Positions 1 to 11,370 of a stretch of DNA of 64,000 nucleotides are shown piece after piece. Below the pieces are notes generated by a model. The model did no database searches, had not been told where the DNA came from, and saw only the letters and a list, made by a program, of their open reading frames with translations. The stretch is from contig JANATF010000009.1 in assembly GCA_029449245.1 (NCBI GenBank), forward strand, positions 62,001 to 126,000, given 5' to 3'. This DNA is from Mortierella alpina (taxonomy: Eukaryota; Mortierellomycota; Mortierellomycetes; Mortierellales; Mortierellaceae). Numbering within the stretch: position 1 is the first letter of the stretch; each line of letters begins with the position of its first letter. A program made the position numbers and the translations under genes.

Positions 1-3000
1 TGCTTCTTCCAAGTCATCACCATCGCGTCGTGCTGTGGCAGACGGCGATCATACACTCGCACCGCTCCATCGCCAAAGCCAACGACAAAAATATTTCCAG
101 AAACTTGATCGCTCGTGATGCTCGTCACCGGCGCTCCTGAGCGCGTGGGGATATCCTACAGTTGAGAATGGAAAGTGCTCATTCTTTAGTCCATTGATAA
201 AAAGAAGCGTCGCCATCATTTTCTCGATACAACAGTGACAACTTACACTTATACAGAATTCACGCGCAGCATCCCACACTCGAATCACCCTGGCATCGCC
301 TCCCACCAAAAGCGCTCCTCGGCCTTGTTGCCAATCAGTAATCGTACCCGTGCTCTTGCTGCTTGGAAGCATGTCTGTCAGCACACGCCAAGAGGTCACA
401 ATGTCCGTTTGGTTCGGCTCCTCGTACTTGCGATACAGCCTCACAACACCTTCCCCTAATATCGTTCAAATCACAAATTAATTAGCGGGTTCAACAATCT
501 AGATCAAGGACAAGAACACCAATAAAACAAAGAAAAAAGAAAGGAGCGGAAGGGCATATACCTGACGCTACAAGGAGCATGGCGACATCGTCCTCGTTAA
601 TGTATTTGACGCTTGTGATCGCAGTTCCCCTCGGATTCGAGTTGCTGAAACGATTAAGCAGCTGGCCCTCTTTCCAGTTCCAAACGCTGGAAAAAAAAAA
701 GGCAGAGAAGAAAAGAATTACAAAATCATATCCATCAGTCGCAGCGATGGACCCAACTATCAGCTATGAACAGACATGGACAGGACAGGGAGATGTACCT
801 AATATTTCTCTTGTCGTCCGCGATCACCATGTGCGGCTCATACGAGTGCATCACCAAATGCATAGCTGCAGACTCGTTGTTCATGGACTGGATGTTGGTA
901 TCCCATTTACTTGATCCTACAATACAGGCAAAGCAAATAAAAAAGGCGTCTTAGCATTTCAAACAGATCCATATCGTAAACCATTTCCTCAGGTGGAACT
1001 GGACCTTACCAGCTTGGTCTCGCTGTGGGTGACATTCGTAAATAATCTTTTCGTTCCGCACACGGCGCCAAAGGCGCTCATTGTAGTTTACACTTCCTGG
1101 TTCATCACCTTCCACTCCCTGTGCCGTACATTGGATCATATAAGAACGGCATCAAGTGCCTGTCAGTTCCTGGTTCGTTCTTGACAACTCATTTCGGGTT
1201 CAGACCTATAGCAGAGGTGGCAGTTCCTCTTTACCTTCATCTGAGGCTCCAAAAAGTATTCGCAGCACCAGTCGTAAAACACAGATTCGATCTGCGGTCT
1301 TGCCTCGGGATGATTGGGACCTGCGGATCCATCAACAACAGCACTGGCACCTACGCCTCCGGATGCATTAACGTGTGGATACGATGGTGATGACTGAGAA
1401 TGCACATATCCTGCATCGCCATGCACAGAGCGCGGTCTCGCTCCATTGCCTCGGACAGACCGAGCTGTTCCATTGGCGCCTCCATTCAACTGACGGCCAT
1501 CCTGTGTTGAGACGTAGTTATTCTCCTGGCCAGATTTAAATCCTGATGCGTCATAAGTCGCTTGCTTGGCAGCATCTGATGAGCTAGCATTACCGGACGA
1601 ATAGCCTGGAATGTAGTTTTTGAGAGTAACCGCCAAGGACGCCGATCTTTTGAGGGTGTTGGCCATTTTTGTTGCTGTCCTGTGGCTCAGGGTGGCACTC
1701 GAGTAGGATCGATCGGGGGTGGCCTGCGGTGACGCAGTTTGCTGCAGAGAGTTCATCGAGGTTGACGACAGAGACTGGGTGCGCATAGCATGTTGCTGCA
1801 AGACTGGTGTCAATGTCTGGGTGATTGTGCTCGACAGCAGCTGATAGTTCACATAGTCCACAAGCTTGGATGCAGCCGTCGCCACGCCCTGGTTGGAATC
1901 GACAGACAGGCAGAGTAGTGCCTTCCATATGACAGAGTACACGGCCTGCTGTCCCATCTTGTCCTGTCTGTCCTCCAATTGCTTCATCTTTTCGTGTTTG
2001 CCTCCCGAGAGTTGCTGTTCCGACGACAAAAGCTCCGAAGCCACGGTGGTGAATACGTCCAGGTGATCAAGAACCAGCGAAGACAAAAAGATGACAAGCT
2101 CCTTACGCACTATAGGCGAAGCGTCCGTCGTTGCAACAAGTGCACTCATGGCCAGGTTGTTTTGGAGGTGGATCACTTGCTCATTCTGGTCCAGGTTGCT
2201 GATAAATGTGCCCAATGACCACATCGCCGCTGCACGCACCTCTGGTATGGGGTCGGACAGAATCTGAGTGAGCCGCTCATGCGCCGAGACCTGAAGACCA
2301 ACTGACTTTGCCTCGTTGTAGTTCTTCCAAAGCTGTCCGATGCAGAGACACGCCCATTGCCGCAACAGATGGTCGCTATCGCCAACGTGGGTGAGGCAGT
2401 ACTGGATAACCTGCTGCTTCAGGCAGGCTTGTTGGCCCTGGGGATAATCGCGGCAGAAGGTTGCCAGAATGAATGCACACATGGCTCGGTGTTCCGAAAC
2501 GTTTCGGAGAGGCATACCTGCATTGACGCCCAGAATACCGACAAAGTATACAAAGCCATTGTCCTTCAACAAATCGTTTTGAAAAGATCTGTCCACTGCC
2601 AATAGTCTGGCCCAGATAAAGACAAGCACCGGTTTGAGGTCTGCAGCAGGACTCTGGAGAAGTTTGAGGACATAAGGGGAAATTCCAACGGCCAATGCAT
2701 GGTTGACGGCCCAAGGTCCAAGGTCCAGGAACTGACTGAGCAGGAGAAGGGCGCGAAGTCGGTGGACTTGACTCAGAAGGACCTGAAGTACAATCGCCAA
2801 TTGTTCAGGGGCCTCATGCGAGGGACTGCCGTGGCCCAACCACACTTCAAAAGCCATCAATTGCTCGGTGAAAAACATGCTCGGCTGATACTCGACTGGC
2901 GAGGGACTGCCCTCTGCCTGGAGCAGACCAGGCAGTTGTGCTAGGCACATATCGAGAGCCAAGTCCCAAGAGTCCCACATTGGGTGCTGATGCGTCGGTG

Positions 3001-4282
3001 GCAAGGCAGGCGATGACATGGGCGTGCACTTTTGCGATCGCATGATGCGATCCGCCAGGAGATAGTTACGGAACAGTGCTGCGACCATCAAGTCCTGTCG
3101 GAAGAGAGTCTTGAACAGGTCCCGCGAGAGCACATTCCATGCAATGGTATCCGTGATGGAGGTGAAAATCCAGTTGAGTTCGCCAAGTGGCGTGCGGCGG
3201 TCGTTTAGTTTTCCTGGGATGCGGGTAACCATGTCGACGGTGACGTTGTGCAAAAGAGGGTGCTGCAGAACAAACCATCGGAGTGCAATCTCGATGGGTG
3301 TGGTCAGGCACGCAGTAAAGATATCAGCTGGCAGATCCGGGTTCATGGGTAATGAGTCGTCGGGTCCACATGCAGCGAGCTGGATGCAGTCGCGAAGAGG
3401 AGGTGTGGGAATGGCGCCTGGCGGCTGGGCATTCTGTTTTGCTGCATCGAGATCGCGCTTCTCTGCGAAGCGGTTGAATGAGAGAAGAATATTTCCGGCG
3501 GCAGAGCAGTCGTATACATAAATGCAGGGCGATCCAAGCCAGCTTTGAAGATCCAGCAGCGAGACGGGTATATATTGGGTATAGTTTTTGTTGAAGACCC
3601 AAATCTCGCCGCTGGATGTCGGCTTTGGCACTCCATGTCCGTTGTAGTGGAATAAGATGCGCTCCTCCTTGGCGTTGCGTCTGAGGACGCAGCACAGCTT
3701 TTTGGTGTCCTCCATCGATGGATCGAGTGCAGCCTTGTAGCGGGCACGAGGCTGCCAGACCTCGTACTGGGCTTGAAGGGCTTTTCCGATGTTTTCGAGC
3801 GATTTAGGTACGGGGAGGACAAAGGGGTCGATCCACGCCTCGAGTTTGGCACAAGGGTTGGTCTTGACGACATCTGGGGGGTCGATGCCGATGTTGAGAC
3901 AGAGCACCAGCGCCACCGAGATGGTCTTGAGCTTCTCACGCATGCGCCAGTCCTGCAGCGAGTCCCATTCCCTGAGCGCAATCTCGGCATCCTGCCCTGT
4001 CGTCACCTCGTGCCGCTTGTCAGTGTAGAACATGTAGTAGACGTGCTCTGGGGGCAAGCCGTTCTCGTCGAAATCCAACTCGAAGCCGTGGCGATACGAA
4101 TGCATTTCATCCTCGTCTCCGTCCATTGTTTCGCCCTGTCTCCTGAACCCGTCTCTCGAGTCCTGTAGGGCCTCAGCATCGTCGTCCTGCTCATTTGCAG
4201 AGTTCATGCCCGCATTGACCAAGGTGCTGTTGGTGCTTCTTGCGTCCTCGTTATTGTCGTGATCACTCTGTCTGGGTCGCAT
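1..4282 (-). CDS. KOG1: Raptor / KOG1, TORC1 scaffold subunit (3' end outside window)
   Basis: Scaffold of TOR complex 1 that presents substrates to the TOR kinase. The first exon (4282 to about 1235) codes for about 1016 residues. Residues 1-70 are acidic and disordered. The Raptor N-terminal caspase-like domain covers about 78-300, with the HYNGHG motif (His212, His216) and the YVYDCS motif (Cys259). HEAT/armadillo-like helices follow to about 830, then a Ser-rich linker. The exon ends at a GTAAAG donor. Further minus-strand exons down to base 1 encode an ERLWRRVRNEKI linker segment and WD40 blades, for example VGGDARVIRVWD and VGFGDGAVRVYD. The family is normally 1300-1600 residues, so only the last blades are missing here. 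The ATG chosen is the first in the frame and precedes an Asp/Asn-rich start. Identity is very secure; inner WD40 exon borders were not all resolved. Confidence 0.95.
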
Positions 4283-5235
4283 CGTAGAGGTTGTTTTTTT
4301 TCGTGTAAGTCGTACGTGCAGGGTGTGTTGAGCGGCTTGCTTGCGCTCTGATGCCGTCTATAAACGCGAGCTGTCTAGAAAGCAAAAACGAAGACGCATG
4401 GAGTGAGGCGATGTGCAGACAGTTAGAACGCGAATCCATGAACATCCAGCTTGTCAGCCTCGGAGCAAGTGCACATCTACGGCTCGAGTGCCTGATGACC
4501 TTTACGTTCTGGTTCCTGTGGGCTGTGGTCAATTGGTTGGGTGAAGGGTTTAGAAGGGTAGGATTCTTTTTACTGTTGCATAGAATGCGGTTGGAGGTCA
4601 AAGATAGGCTGTTAATATGATGTGCATGTAGAGTGATTCCGGAAGCTCGTTGGATTGAGCATGCACTCTGTTTTTTTGTTGTATGCGTTTGTCACGCCCT
4701 CTCTCTCCCTCGCACACACACTCTCTCACTCTGTCACTCACTTTAAGAAAACAGCTATGTCCACGGTCCGGTTGCGCGTGCTCAGCCTTGTCCCGAAGCA
4801 GCTGCGAACGGCAAAGAATGGAGTAGTGTCAGGCAGGATGGAGTGAGGAAGCGTGTCTTGAGACAGGCGCTGGCTGTCACTGGTGTCGAAGGGGAAAGTG
4901 GAAGTTAAGGGGAGCGTCTGTCTCCCTGATGACGTAGAGACTCGTGTAGAAGACTACAGATGGTGAAGGTGTCAATCTGTTGACAGCGACGCGTTGCACC
5001 CAGAACTGAAGGTCCACTCGGTGTCGCCTGTGAACGCGTGCGAATGCTCTGAGCTTTAACTCTCAAGCCAGGTGCCTGTTGCTTGTCCTCGACACCGGAA
5101 GCACGACACAAGTTGACTATTTTTTTTCGTTTATGGTTGTATTCAGTAGTGTCGGATGTGTATATACATCCATCGGCCAAAAAAAAGTGTTCGCTCTTGG
5201 TGCGCTTGTAAGTGCGCTTTGTCACACATTCTGGC
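4283..5235. other. Intergenic, upstream of the Raptor gene
   Basis: About 950 bases with no convincing coding region. It should hold the Raptor promoter and leader. A short CT/CACA-rich stretch lies near 4690-4740. The open frames present have no recognisable protein character. Confidence 0.5.
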
Positions 5236-5406
5236 TCAACAGAGGATGTCAACGTTGGCAGTCAAGGCGCTCAAACAGTTATAGGACTTTAACTGCCTGA
5301 ATACCTCTTTGACCGCCAACACATTCGCCTCCTGGCGACGATCATAGTTCTCGTCCAATAAATTGCGCTGCTCAGGCGTAGGCTTGGCCAAAGCCTGGTT
5401 AATCAA
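5236..5406 (-). pseudogene. Relic exon of farnesyl-diphosphate synthase (C-terminal part)
   Basis: Reading the minus strand from a good acceptor (CCCCCCTAG, ending at 5407) gives 56 codons before a stop. The first about 40 residues run LINQALAKPTPEQRNLLDEN, then YDRRQEANVLAVKEVFRQLK. This closely resembles the C-terminal helix region of FPPS (yeast Erg20 has a WLVIKALE...AEQRKTLDENYG segment followed by a K/R-rich helix). After that point the match is lost and a stop follows, without the roughly 60 residues and basic C-terminus of a real enzyme. The expected preceding exon (DDXXD and DNKCSW region) is not found in the next 600 bases. The ENYG glycine is replaced by Asp. It therefore looks like a broken copy. 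Resemblance is judged by eye from family knowledge. Confidence 0.6.
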
Positions 5407-6600
5407 CTAGGGGGGTTTAGCGGGATGAGGATGAAGGATCCATGCGTCTGGGCGCGCGCCTCCTATCTAGCTTTACAACTCTCTCTCTGCGAAGATCGAA
5501 GTACACCGAGCTTGAGGCGTTCACTTTTTCAATGCATGGATCAAGACAAAAAAAATGGTTGGCAGTAGGATGTTTCGAATAGCAATCGAAGCAGGCCTGG
5601 AGAGGACGGTGCGCCGATCGTTGCCGTTTCAGGCGGGGATGTGGATTGCTCTCCCCAAAATAACATACGATAAACTACTTGTACATACATAGTGGGTGTC
5701 CGTGGCGGTGTTCTATGAAATAAAAAAAGATTGGTCGATCAGGCCATGTTCATCAAGCAGCATTATTGATATGAACGGTTTGCTGTGAGGCAGCAGCAGC
5801 AGCTGCAGGAAGGCCAGTTGCGCGATTCCCAGAGGGAGCGGGTCCCTGCAGGAACGACAGTCGTCGTGCAGGATCCGCGTGCCCCATCCCTCGTCCTCCA
5901 GCGTGCGGCATAGGCTGCGAGTGTCAGGCCCGAGTGCTGTGTGCAGAATACTCGACGGGTCCTTGTGCGGCCCTTGTTCTCCCCCAAAAAAGATTTCGCT
6001 GACAGGGACGGAGAAAAAAAAATAAAAAAACTCTCGTCCAACGAAAATCGGATCTGGGGTACAGGGCGTCCATGTGGACTGGACTGACAGCGAGCCTGAC
6101 CCCAGCAGTTGTCCGTTGCAGGGCAGCGATAGCTCAGGGTGCGCAGGACCAATCGCCTGCAGCGTCCATGGGCAGGCCCACCGGCAGCACAACAATAGTG
6201 TTGGAGCAGAATGTCGCCATCCCAGCGCCCCCAGAGGCAAAAAGCTGTCTGTGGCGGGCCGCCAGCTGCTGGCATGTCTCGCTGATATGATTCAGCGGCT
6301 GATTCCGCCGACCCACAAAAACATTCTTGACTCCCTATCTGCTCAGCTCACTCAGCTCACTCAGCTCACTCGGCCAGCTTGCACACTCGGCACACCACTC
6401 AGCCCACAGGCTGCACTCAACAGACTGCACTCAACAACCCGCATCGCCTGCCCCTCCGCAGACGAGTCATTGCTGCAGTCTATCTCCCCAAAAACCTGCG
6501 GCCGCGGGTCGCTGTGCTCAGACGCTACTGGCCGGGGATCGCAATAAATACCACTCGCCAGCCTGCACACGGACACCCTCATTCCAAAATAAATTTTGCC
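5407..6600. other. Intergenic, between FPPS relic and carrier gene
   Basis: About 1.2 kb with no recognisable gene. It contains a short CTCAGCTCA tandem array (about 6338-6370) and related CACTCAGC / CACTCAACA motifs to about 6440. The open frames on both strands (about 5713-6275) have low-complexity, shifting composition and match nothing I know. Confidence 0.45.
6338..6370. repeat. Short tandem array of CTCAGCTCA-type 9-mers
   Basis: Three to four near-perfect copies of a 9-base unit (ctcagctca), followed by degenerate CACTCAGCC / CACTCAACA units to about 6440. It lies about 390 bases upstream of the carrier start. Confidence 0.75.
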
Positions 6601-6618
6601 TTTCCCACTGTCCCCTCT

Positions 6619-6681
6619 CAGTCTCTCGCTCTCGTCTTTCCTCTCTTCTCTCTTCTCTCTTCTCTCTTCTCTTTTCGTTTG

Positions 6682-6730
<49 letters not shown>

Positions 6731-6742
6731 ACACATACACAC
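6619..6742 (+). repeat. CT tract followed by (CA)n microsatellite in the carrier leader
   Basis: Pyrimidine-rich CTCTCTT units at about 6619-6672 run into an ACACAC tract at about 6684-6742 with a few TACA interruptions. It ends about 15 bases before the ATG of the carrier gene, so it is likely transcribed as 5' leader or forms the core promoter. Confidence 0.85.
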
Positions 6743-6757
6743 GTAGTCCCATCAAAT

Positions 6758-8612
6758 ATGACTGTCGCCGTCGCTTCCACCACCGTCCCAGGCACCACCG
6801 CCACCAAGAAAAAGGTCAACTTTGCCAACCTCGGAGTCGGCGCCGCCATGAACATGTTCGAGGTCACCACCCTGGGTCAGCCCTTCGAGGTCATCAAGAC
6901 CCACCTCGCCGCCAACCGCCAGGACAGCATCGCCACCGCCTTCAAGAAAATCTACCAGCGCGGAGGCATCTCGGGTTTCTACCAAGGGTAAGCAACCAGT
7001 CTCTTTCTCTTTTCATCTCTCTTTTTCTCTCTGTTCTCTCTCTTTTCTCTCTTGTGTCCATGGATGACAAGATGTTTTCTTTTGGGGAGGGAGAAAAACA
7101 CACGCCACACGGGAGTGAAACGGTTAACTCTTGCGTATCTGAAGAGGCTCAAGGGTTGGGGGGGGGGAGGAGTTGAAGGCTATCTATCTGCATTAAGCGG
7201 AGATACAGAAAGCCTTCTTGGTCGTTGTGACTGGGACATAGGCAAAGGACAGGGAAAAGGGCGGAACAGGGTGAACAGCCGACATGGACCAGCTAGCACC
7301 CCCCATCGGACGGGATGAACACGTTGTTGCTTCGCATCGCCAACTCTCGGAGAAGAGTGTGAACCTGCACTGGACTTTGAGGCAGCCATCGACCAATGAG
7401 GAGAGCAAGAGGAGTTGCATGTGTGCGTGCGTGTCCCATCTCAGTTACCTACCCCTGGCAGCTTGTTTCCATTTCTTTCTTTCTTCCTTTTTTTTTTTGC
7501 ATTCCTCTCTTAAGGCCGACTCGGGAGTACAGTTATTGTGGTTTGGTGCGCATGAGCGTTGTTTATCCGTTCTAGCGCGACCAATTGGGACAGTAAACGG
7601 CGCTCGGGAATGAGGCTACTGGGAAGAACGGCTGCCCTACCCTGAACGAGGACTGGGACCACACCCGGCTTACCCCTTCCAGGAACATCGTGTCATGTTC
7701 TGAGGTGTTGCCAGCGCACAAAGTGGAAGGAGATGAGCGATCATCAAAAACAAGAGGAAAAAAGGCAGAGCTCACTCTGTTGTGGTGTGCAGCGCGCGCG
7801 TGTCTTGCATATCTGCCTGGACACGGCTTCCGATTATCATATGAAATAGGCGCAAAAGATGCACAAGAAGAGATCGTGTGACTAATCTCAATACCCGCTA
7901 CATCATCTTTAGAATGATCCCCTGGGCTTGGATCGAGGCAAGCACCAAGGGAGCTGTCCTCATTTTTGCTGCCAGTGAGATTGAGTATGTCGCCAAGGGT
8001 TCCGGTGTCTCGCCCTTTGCTGCCGGTCTGATCGGAGGTATGGGAGGCGGTCTCGCTCAGGCATACACCACCATGGGTTTCTGCACATTCATGAAGACCG
8101 TCGAGATCACCCGCCACAAGGCCGTCGGCGGTGCTGCCGAGGTGTCCACGTTTGCAGTGGCAAGGGACATCTTCAAGCGCGAGGGCATCCGGGGCATCAA
8201 CAAGGGCGTCAACGCCGTTGCCTTGAGACAGTGCACCAACTGGGGATCGCGTCTGGGATTGTCGCGTCTGGCGGAGGAGACGATCCGCAATTTCCGCGGC
8301 ATCGAGGCCGGATCGCCCCTGACAGCCTGGGAGAAGATTGCCGCCTCGGCCATCGGAGGCGGTCTCTCGATCTGGAACCAGCCCATTGAAGTCATTCGCG
8401 TCGAGATGCAATCACAACTCAAGACCGCCGGCCGGCCCGAGAAGATGACCATCGCCAACTGCGCACGCTGGATCTGGCAGACCAATGGCCTCAAGGGCTT
8501 CTACCGCGGCTCTGTGCCCCGCTTCGGTCTGGGCATGTGGCAGACCATCTGCATGGTTGCTGGAGGTGACGCCCTAAAGAAGCTCGTGAACGAGAAGTAT
8601 GGCAAGAACTAG
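6758..8612 (+). CDS. YHM2: Mitochondrial citrate/2-oxoglutarate carrier (YHM2-like)
   Basis: Inner-membrane transporter exchanging citrate for 2-oxoglutarate, which helps export citrate and supply cytosolic NADPH. CDS joins 6758-6987 and 7913-8612, giving 309 residues (yeast Yhm2 is 314). The splice GG|GTAAGC ... TTTAG|A restores ...[20 protein letters not shown], which matches the family closely. Three carrier repeats are visible with matrix-side motifs QPFEVIK, MGFCTFMKTVE and QPIEVIRVE; the second is non-canonical, as is known for Yhm2. Further hallmarks are GINKGVNAVALRQCTNWGSR and FYRGSVPR. The 925-base intron is the longest firmly placed intron among the complete genes here. The ATG directly follows the CA-repeat leader. 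Confidence in the specific subfamily is high because the diagnostic blocks are nearly identical. Confidence 0.94.
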
Positions 8613-8985
8613 ACCCTATCCTGCCTCGCCGTACTTTTCTCGCCTCTCTTGTTGATATACCATGTTCATACTTCCCCCTCATGATCTGCAGTCTTTTTTT
8701 TTGTTACCGTCCTTGTCGTTCTCTTGTTCGTCGTACCACACTGTAATCTACATCTCTCGCACTCTCTTGTTCACAGACATTCTTACTACTATTTTTTTTA
8801 AAGCGTGCCGCACGCACCACCACCACCACCACTACACGAAACCAGACCACATTGAATACAAAAAAATACAACTTCTGCAACTTGTTATATGATGAATGCA
8901 TGAAATGTGTATATTATCGGTTGCCGAGTTGGATGTTCCTGTCAAATGCTTGCTCGTTAATTTTTTCCCCCCCTCCTTTCAAGCA

Positions 8986-10875
8986 TTAAACATCCTCGCC
9001 GCTCTCCTCCTCATAGTCACTGTCCAGAACCTCGTCCATGTCAATGTCAGCGCCATCCATCTCCTCCTCAGACTCGGGTTCGTCGTCGCTTGGCATGGCC
9101 ACCACCTTCTCCTTCTCAGCCCTGGAGTTGGCGACGATCGTCGACCGACCCTCAAACGCGCGTCTGACACCGCCATTGGTAGCAATGTCCCAGATGTTGA
9201 CCTTGCCGGCCGATCCAGCCATAGCCAGGTTGAAGGGAGCATCAGGACAGAAGGTGAGCGAGAAAACCTGTCCGATATCGCTCTTGACCTGACGACTGGT
9301 GACCATCGAGGGCCTGTTCTCGTTCACATCCCAGACCTTGACGGATCCGTCCGTGGATCCGGTGACGATGCACCCCCGGATGGTCGTGTTCACATCCAAT
9401 GCAGAGACTGCCTTGTCGTGTGCATGCAGTCTGAACACAGGCTGGGCACCTCCCTGGCGGCCATCAAAGTACTGAACCATGCCGTCGTCCGTGGAAACAT
9501 AGAAGCAGTTGGCATCATGAGGATCCCATCGCAGGCACTCTACATCCGCCTGCAATTTCCATGTCGCGCGTGCGTCGGGTGCTCTCGAGTCAAAGACAAC
9601 GACGGTCTTGTCATACGATCCCGTCACCAAGGCTGTTGACTCGATAGGGTTCCAAGCCAGGGCCTGGACCTTGTCTGTGTGGTGGGTGAACGAGTGGGCG
9701 CACTGTTGTGTCGTCAAGTCCCACAGCTTGACAGTGGTATCCGCAGATGCGGAGGCCAAGATGTTGCGATGCTGCTTGTTCCATGCAAGTGCCATAACTG
9801 CATCCGTGTGGTATTCGTTGTTGGGTTTCTATTCAATGCAAGTGCCGTTTACAACGGTGGAAAAAAAAAGAGCACAATCCCTTGTCAGTGATGGTTCTTT
9901 TGTACATTGCCATTTAAAAAAGTCGACCGTATCTGTAACATGGAGCTGGTGAGAGGCGTTCGATATGGCTCCTTACCTTTGACTTCTTGGCACCCTTCTT
10001 CTTCTTGCTCTTGTCCTGTGCACCCAAAACGGCATCTGGGTACATGTTGTCGATGGTGTCCAGATCCCAGATTTCAATCTCGGGATCAAAGGTTCCGACG
10101 GCGACATAGTTACCAGGACCCTGGACATTGCTCTTGCGACCGACTCTAAAGTCGAGCCACTCAAGGCACAGAGGGAAGGCGGGCAGCATAATGTCATGGT
10201 GCACATACATGTTGGCCTCGCTCTCCTCAGACTCATCGTACAAGTACACCTCCAAATGTGAAATGTCGTCCTCGGTCTTTGCTGCCAACAAAAGGTTGTC
10301 TGTGGGCTGAATCATGATATCCTCCTGATCCTCGTCCTGCTCGTCCCTCAAGGTAATGTAGGGATCTTCGCGGTTCGACTGGTAGTATGTCAGACCCTTC
10401 AAGTTACTGAAAATACTCGCCTCTATACAACCGCATGGAAAAGACGGGTGGAGTATGAAAGGTAAGTAATCGAGGCTAAACCACGCCTGCTGCTGTGCTG
10501 TCATTCACATAAACCACGTCGATGGTTGTACCTTGACCCTGGGGCTGCTCCTCATCATAGTCGTCCAGGTTATACTCGGCCAGTTCGGGATTTGCTTCAG
10601 TGATGGTCTCCACGGCCATATCGCTTTCACTATACGGGAAAAGGACATCCAGTCTGGTTAACGAGCTGCAACAGGCTGCCGAGCAGCAACAATTCTACGA
10701 TCCATGATCTTTACCCCTTCTCTGCCTTCTGGGCAGCTGCGAGTTCCTCCTTGGCGTCGGCTAAGTGCTGGGCTGCAAAGTCGTTGATACGCTTGAACTC
10801 TTTCTCGTCCAGGTCGTACTTGTCGGGTCTAGCCTGGGCAGCACCCCGACGAACCCATTGCAGAGCTGAAATCAT
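8986..10875 (-). CDS. PWP1: PWP1-like WD40 ribosome-biogenesis protein
   Basis: Nucleolar WD40 protein required for rRNA processing and large-subunit assembly. Exons on the minus strand: 10875-10715, 10629-10532, 10422-9977 and 9828-8986, giving 515 residues. The N-terminus MISALQWVRRGAAQ and the YDLDEKEFKRIND segment are typical of PWP1. An acidic linker and IFSNLKGLTYYQSNREDPYI follow, then WD40 blades with WDLDTIDNMYP, SASADTTVKLWDL, TGSYDKTVVVFDS, TGSTDGSVKVWDV and AGSAGKVNIWDI. The basic KSKKKKGAKKSK patch lies between blades. The C-terminus is strongly acidic (DMDEVLDSDYEEESGEDV), as in homologues. Frame is kept across all three introns. Confidence 0.93.
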
Positions 10876-11370
10876 GGTTGTATGCTGTCAAATACTAGTC
10901 GAGTCAAATGCGTCAGAAAAACGAAGGAAATGAGTGGATTGGGCCTTGAAGCAGAGCGAGCGAGTGGCAGCAATGCGGAGACAATGCTTACAGTGGGGAG
11001 GAGGGGACAGGGGCGGAAGAATGAGGTAGAGGGTGGGCGGGAGGAGCGGAGGAGAAGCAGACGAGCAAAAAGGCCTTCTTGCGACGTTGTTTTTTTACTC
11101 TTTTTTTTTTTTTTTTTTTTTTTGTGTTGGACCCCCCACTGGCCAAGCCACCGCAACTAGCAACAACATACGGCACTTCGATATGGTACACTCAAGCAGC
11201 ACATATGGCATTGCATTCGGTGCTCTATTGTAGGGTTTATTGTGGTGTGTGGGTGCGTGTGGTGCAAAAAGCTATTCGCGGACTGAAATGGCGGGTCGGG
11301 GGGTCCGGATGGAGGGGGAGAGGAGAGAAGGTAACGAAACGATATAATGTGGTGTGGTAAGGCTAAGCGT
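10876..11370. other. Intergenic between NDUFV2 3' end and PWP1 start
   Basis: About 500 bases. On the plus strand it holds a run of 23 T (11101-11123), which is poly(dA:dT) about 225 bases upstream of the PWP1 ATG. Tandem minus-strand genes flank it, so it carries the end of the complex I gene and the PWP1 promoter. No ORF of substance. Confidence 0.6.
11101..11123. repeat. Poly(dA:dT) tract, 23 bp
   Basis: Uninterrupted T run on the plus strand about 225 bases upstream of the PWP1 start. Such tracts commonly deplete nucleosomes at fungal promoters; function here is inferred. Confidence 0.75.

Noticed and set aside
5713-6275. Two overlapping minus-strand ORFs of about 170 residues
   Set aside because: Cys/Trp/Leu-rich translations typical of noncoding GC-rich DNA, no motifs, no splice partners.
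6684-6742. CA repeat as coding (Thr-His polypeptide)
   Set aside because: Open only because dinucleotide repeats lack stops; the real carrier start follows it.
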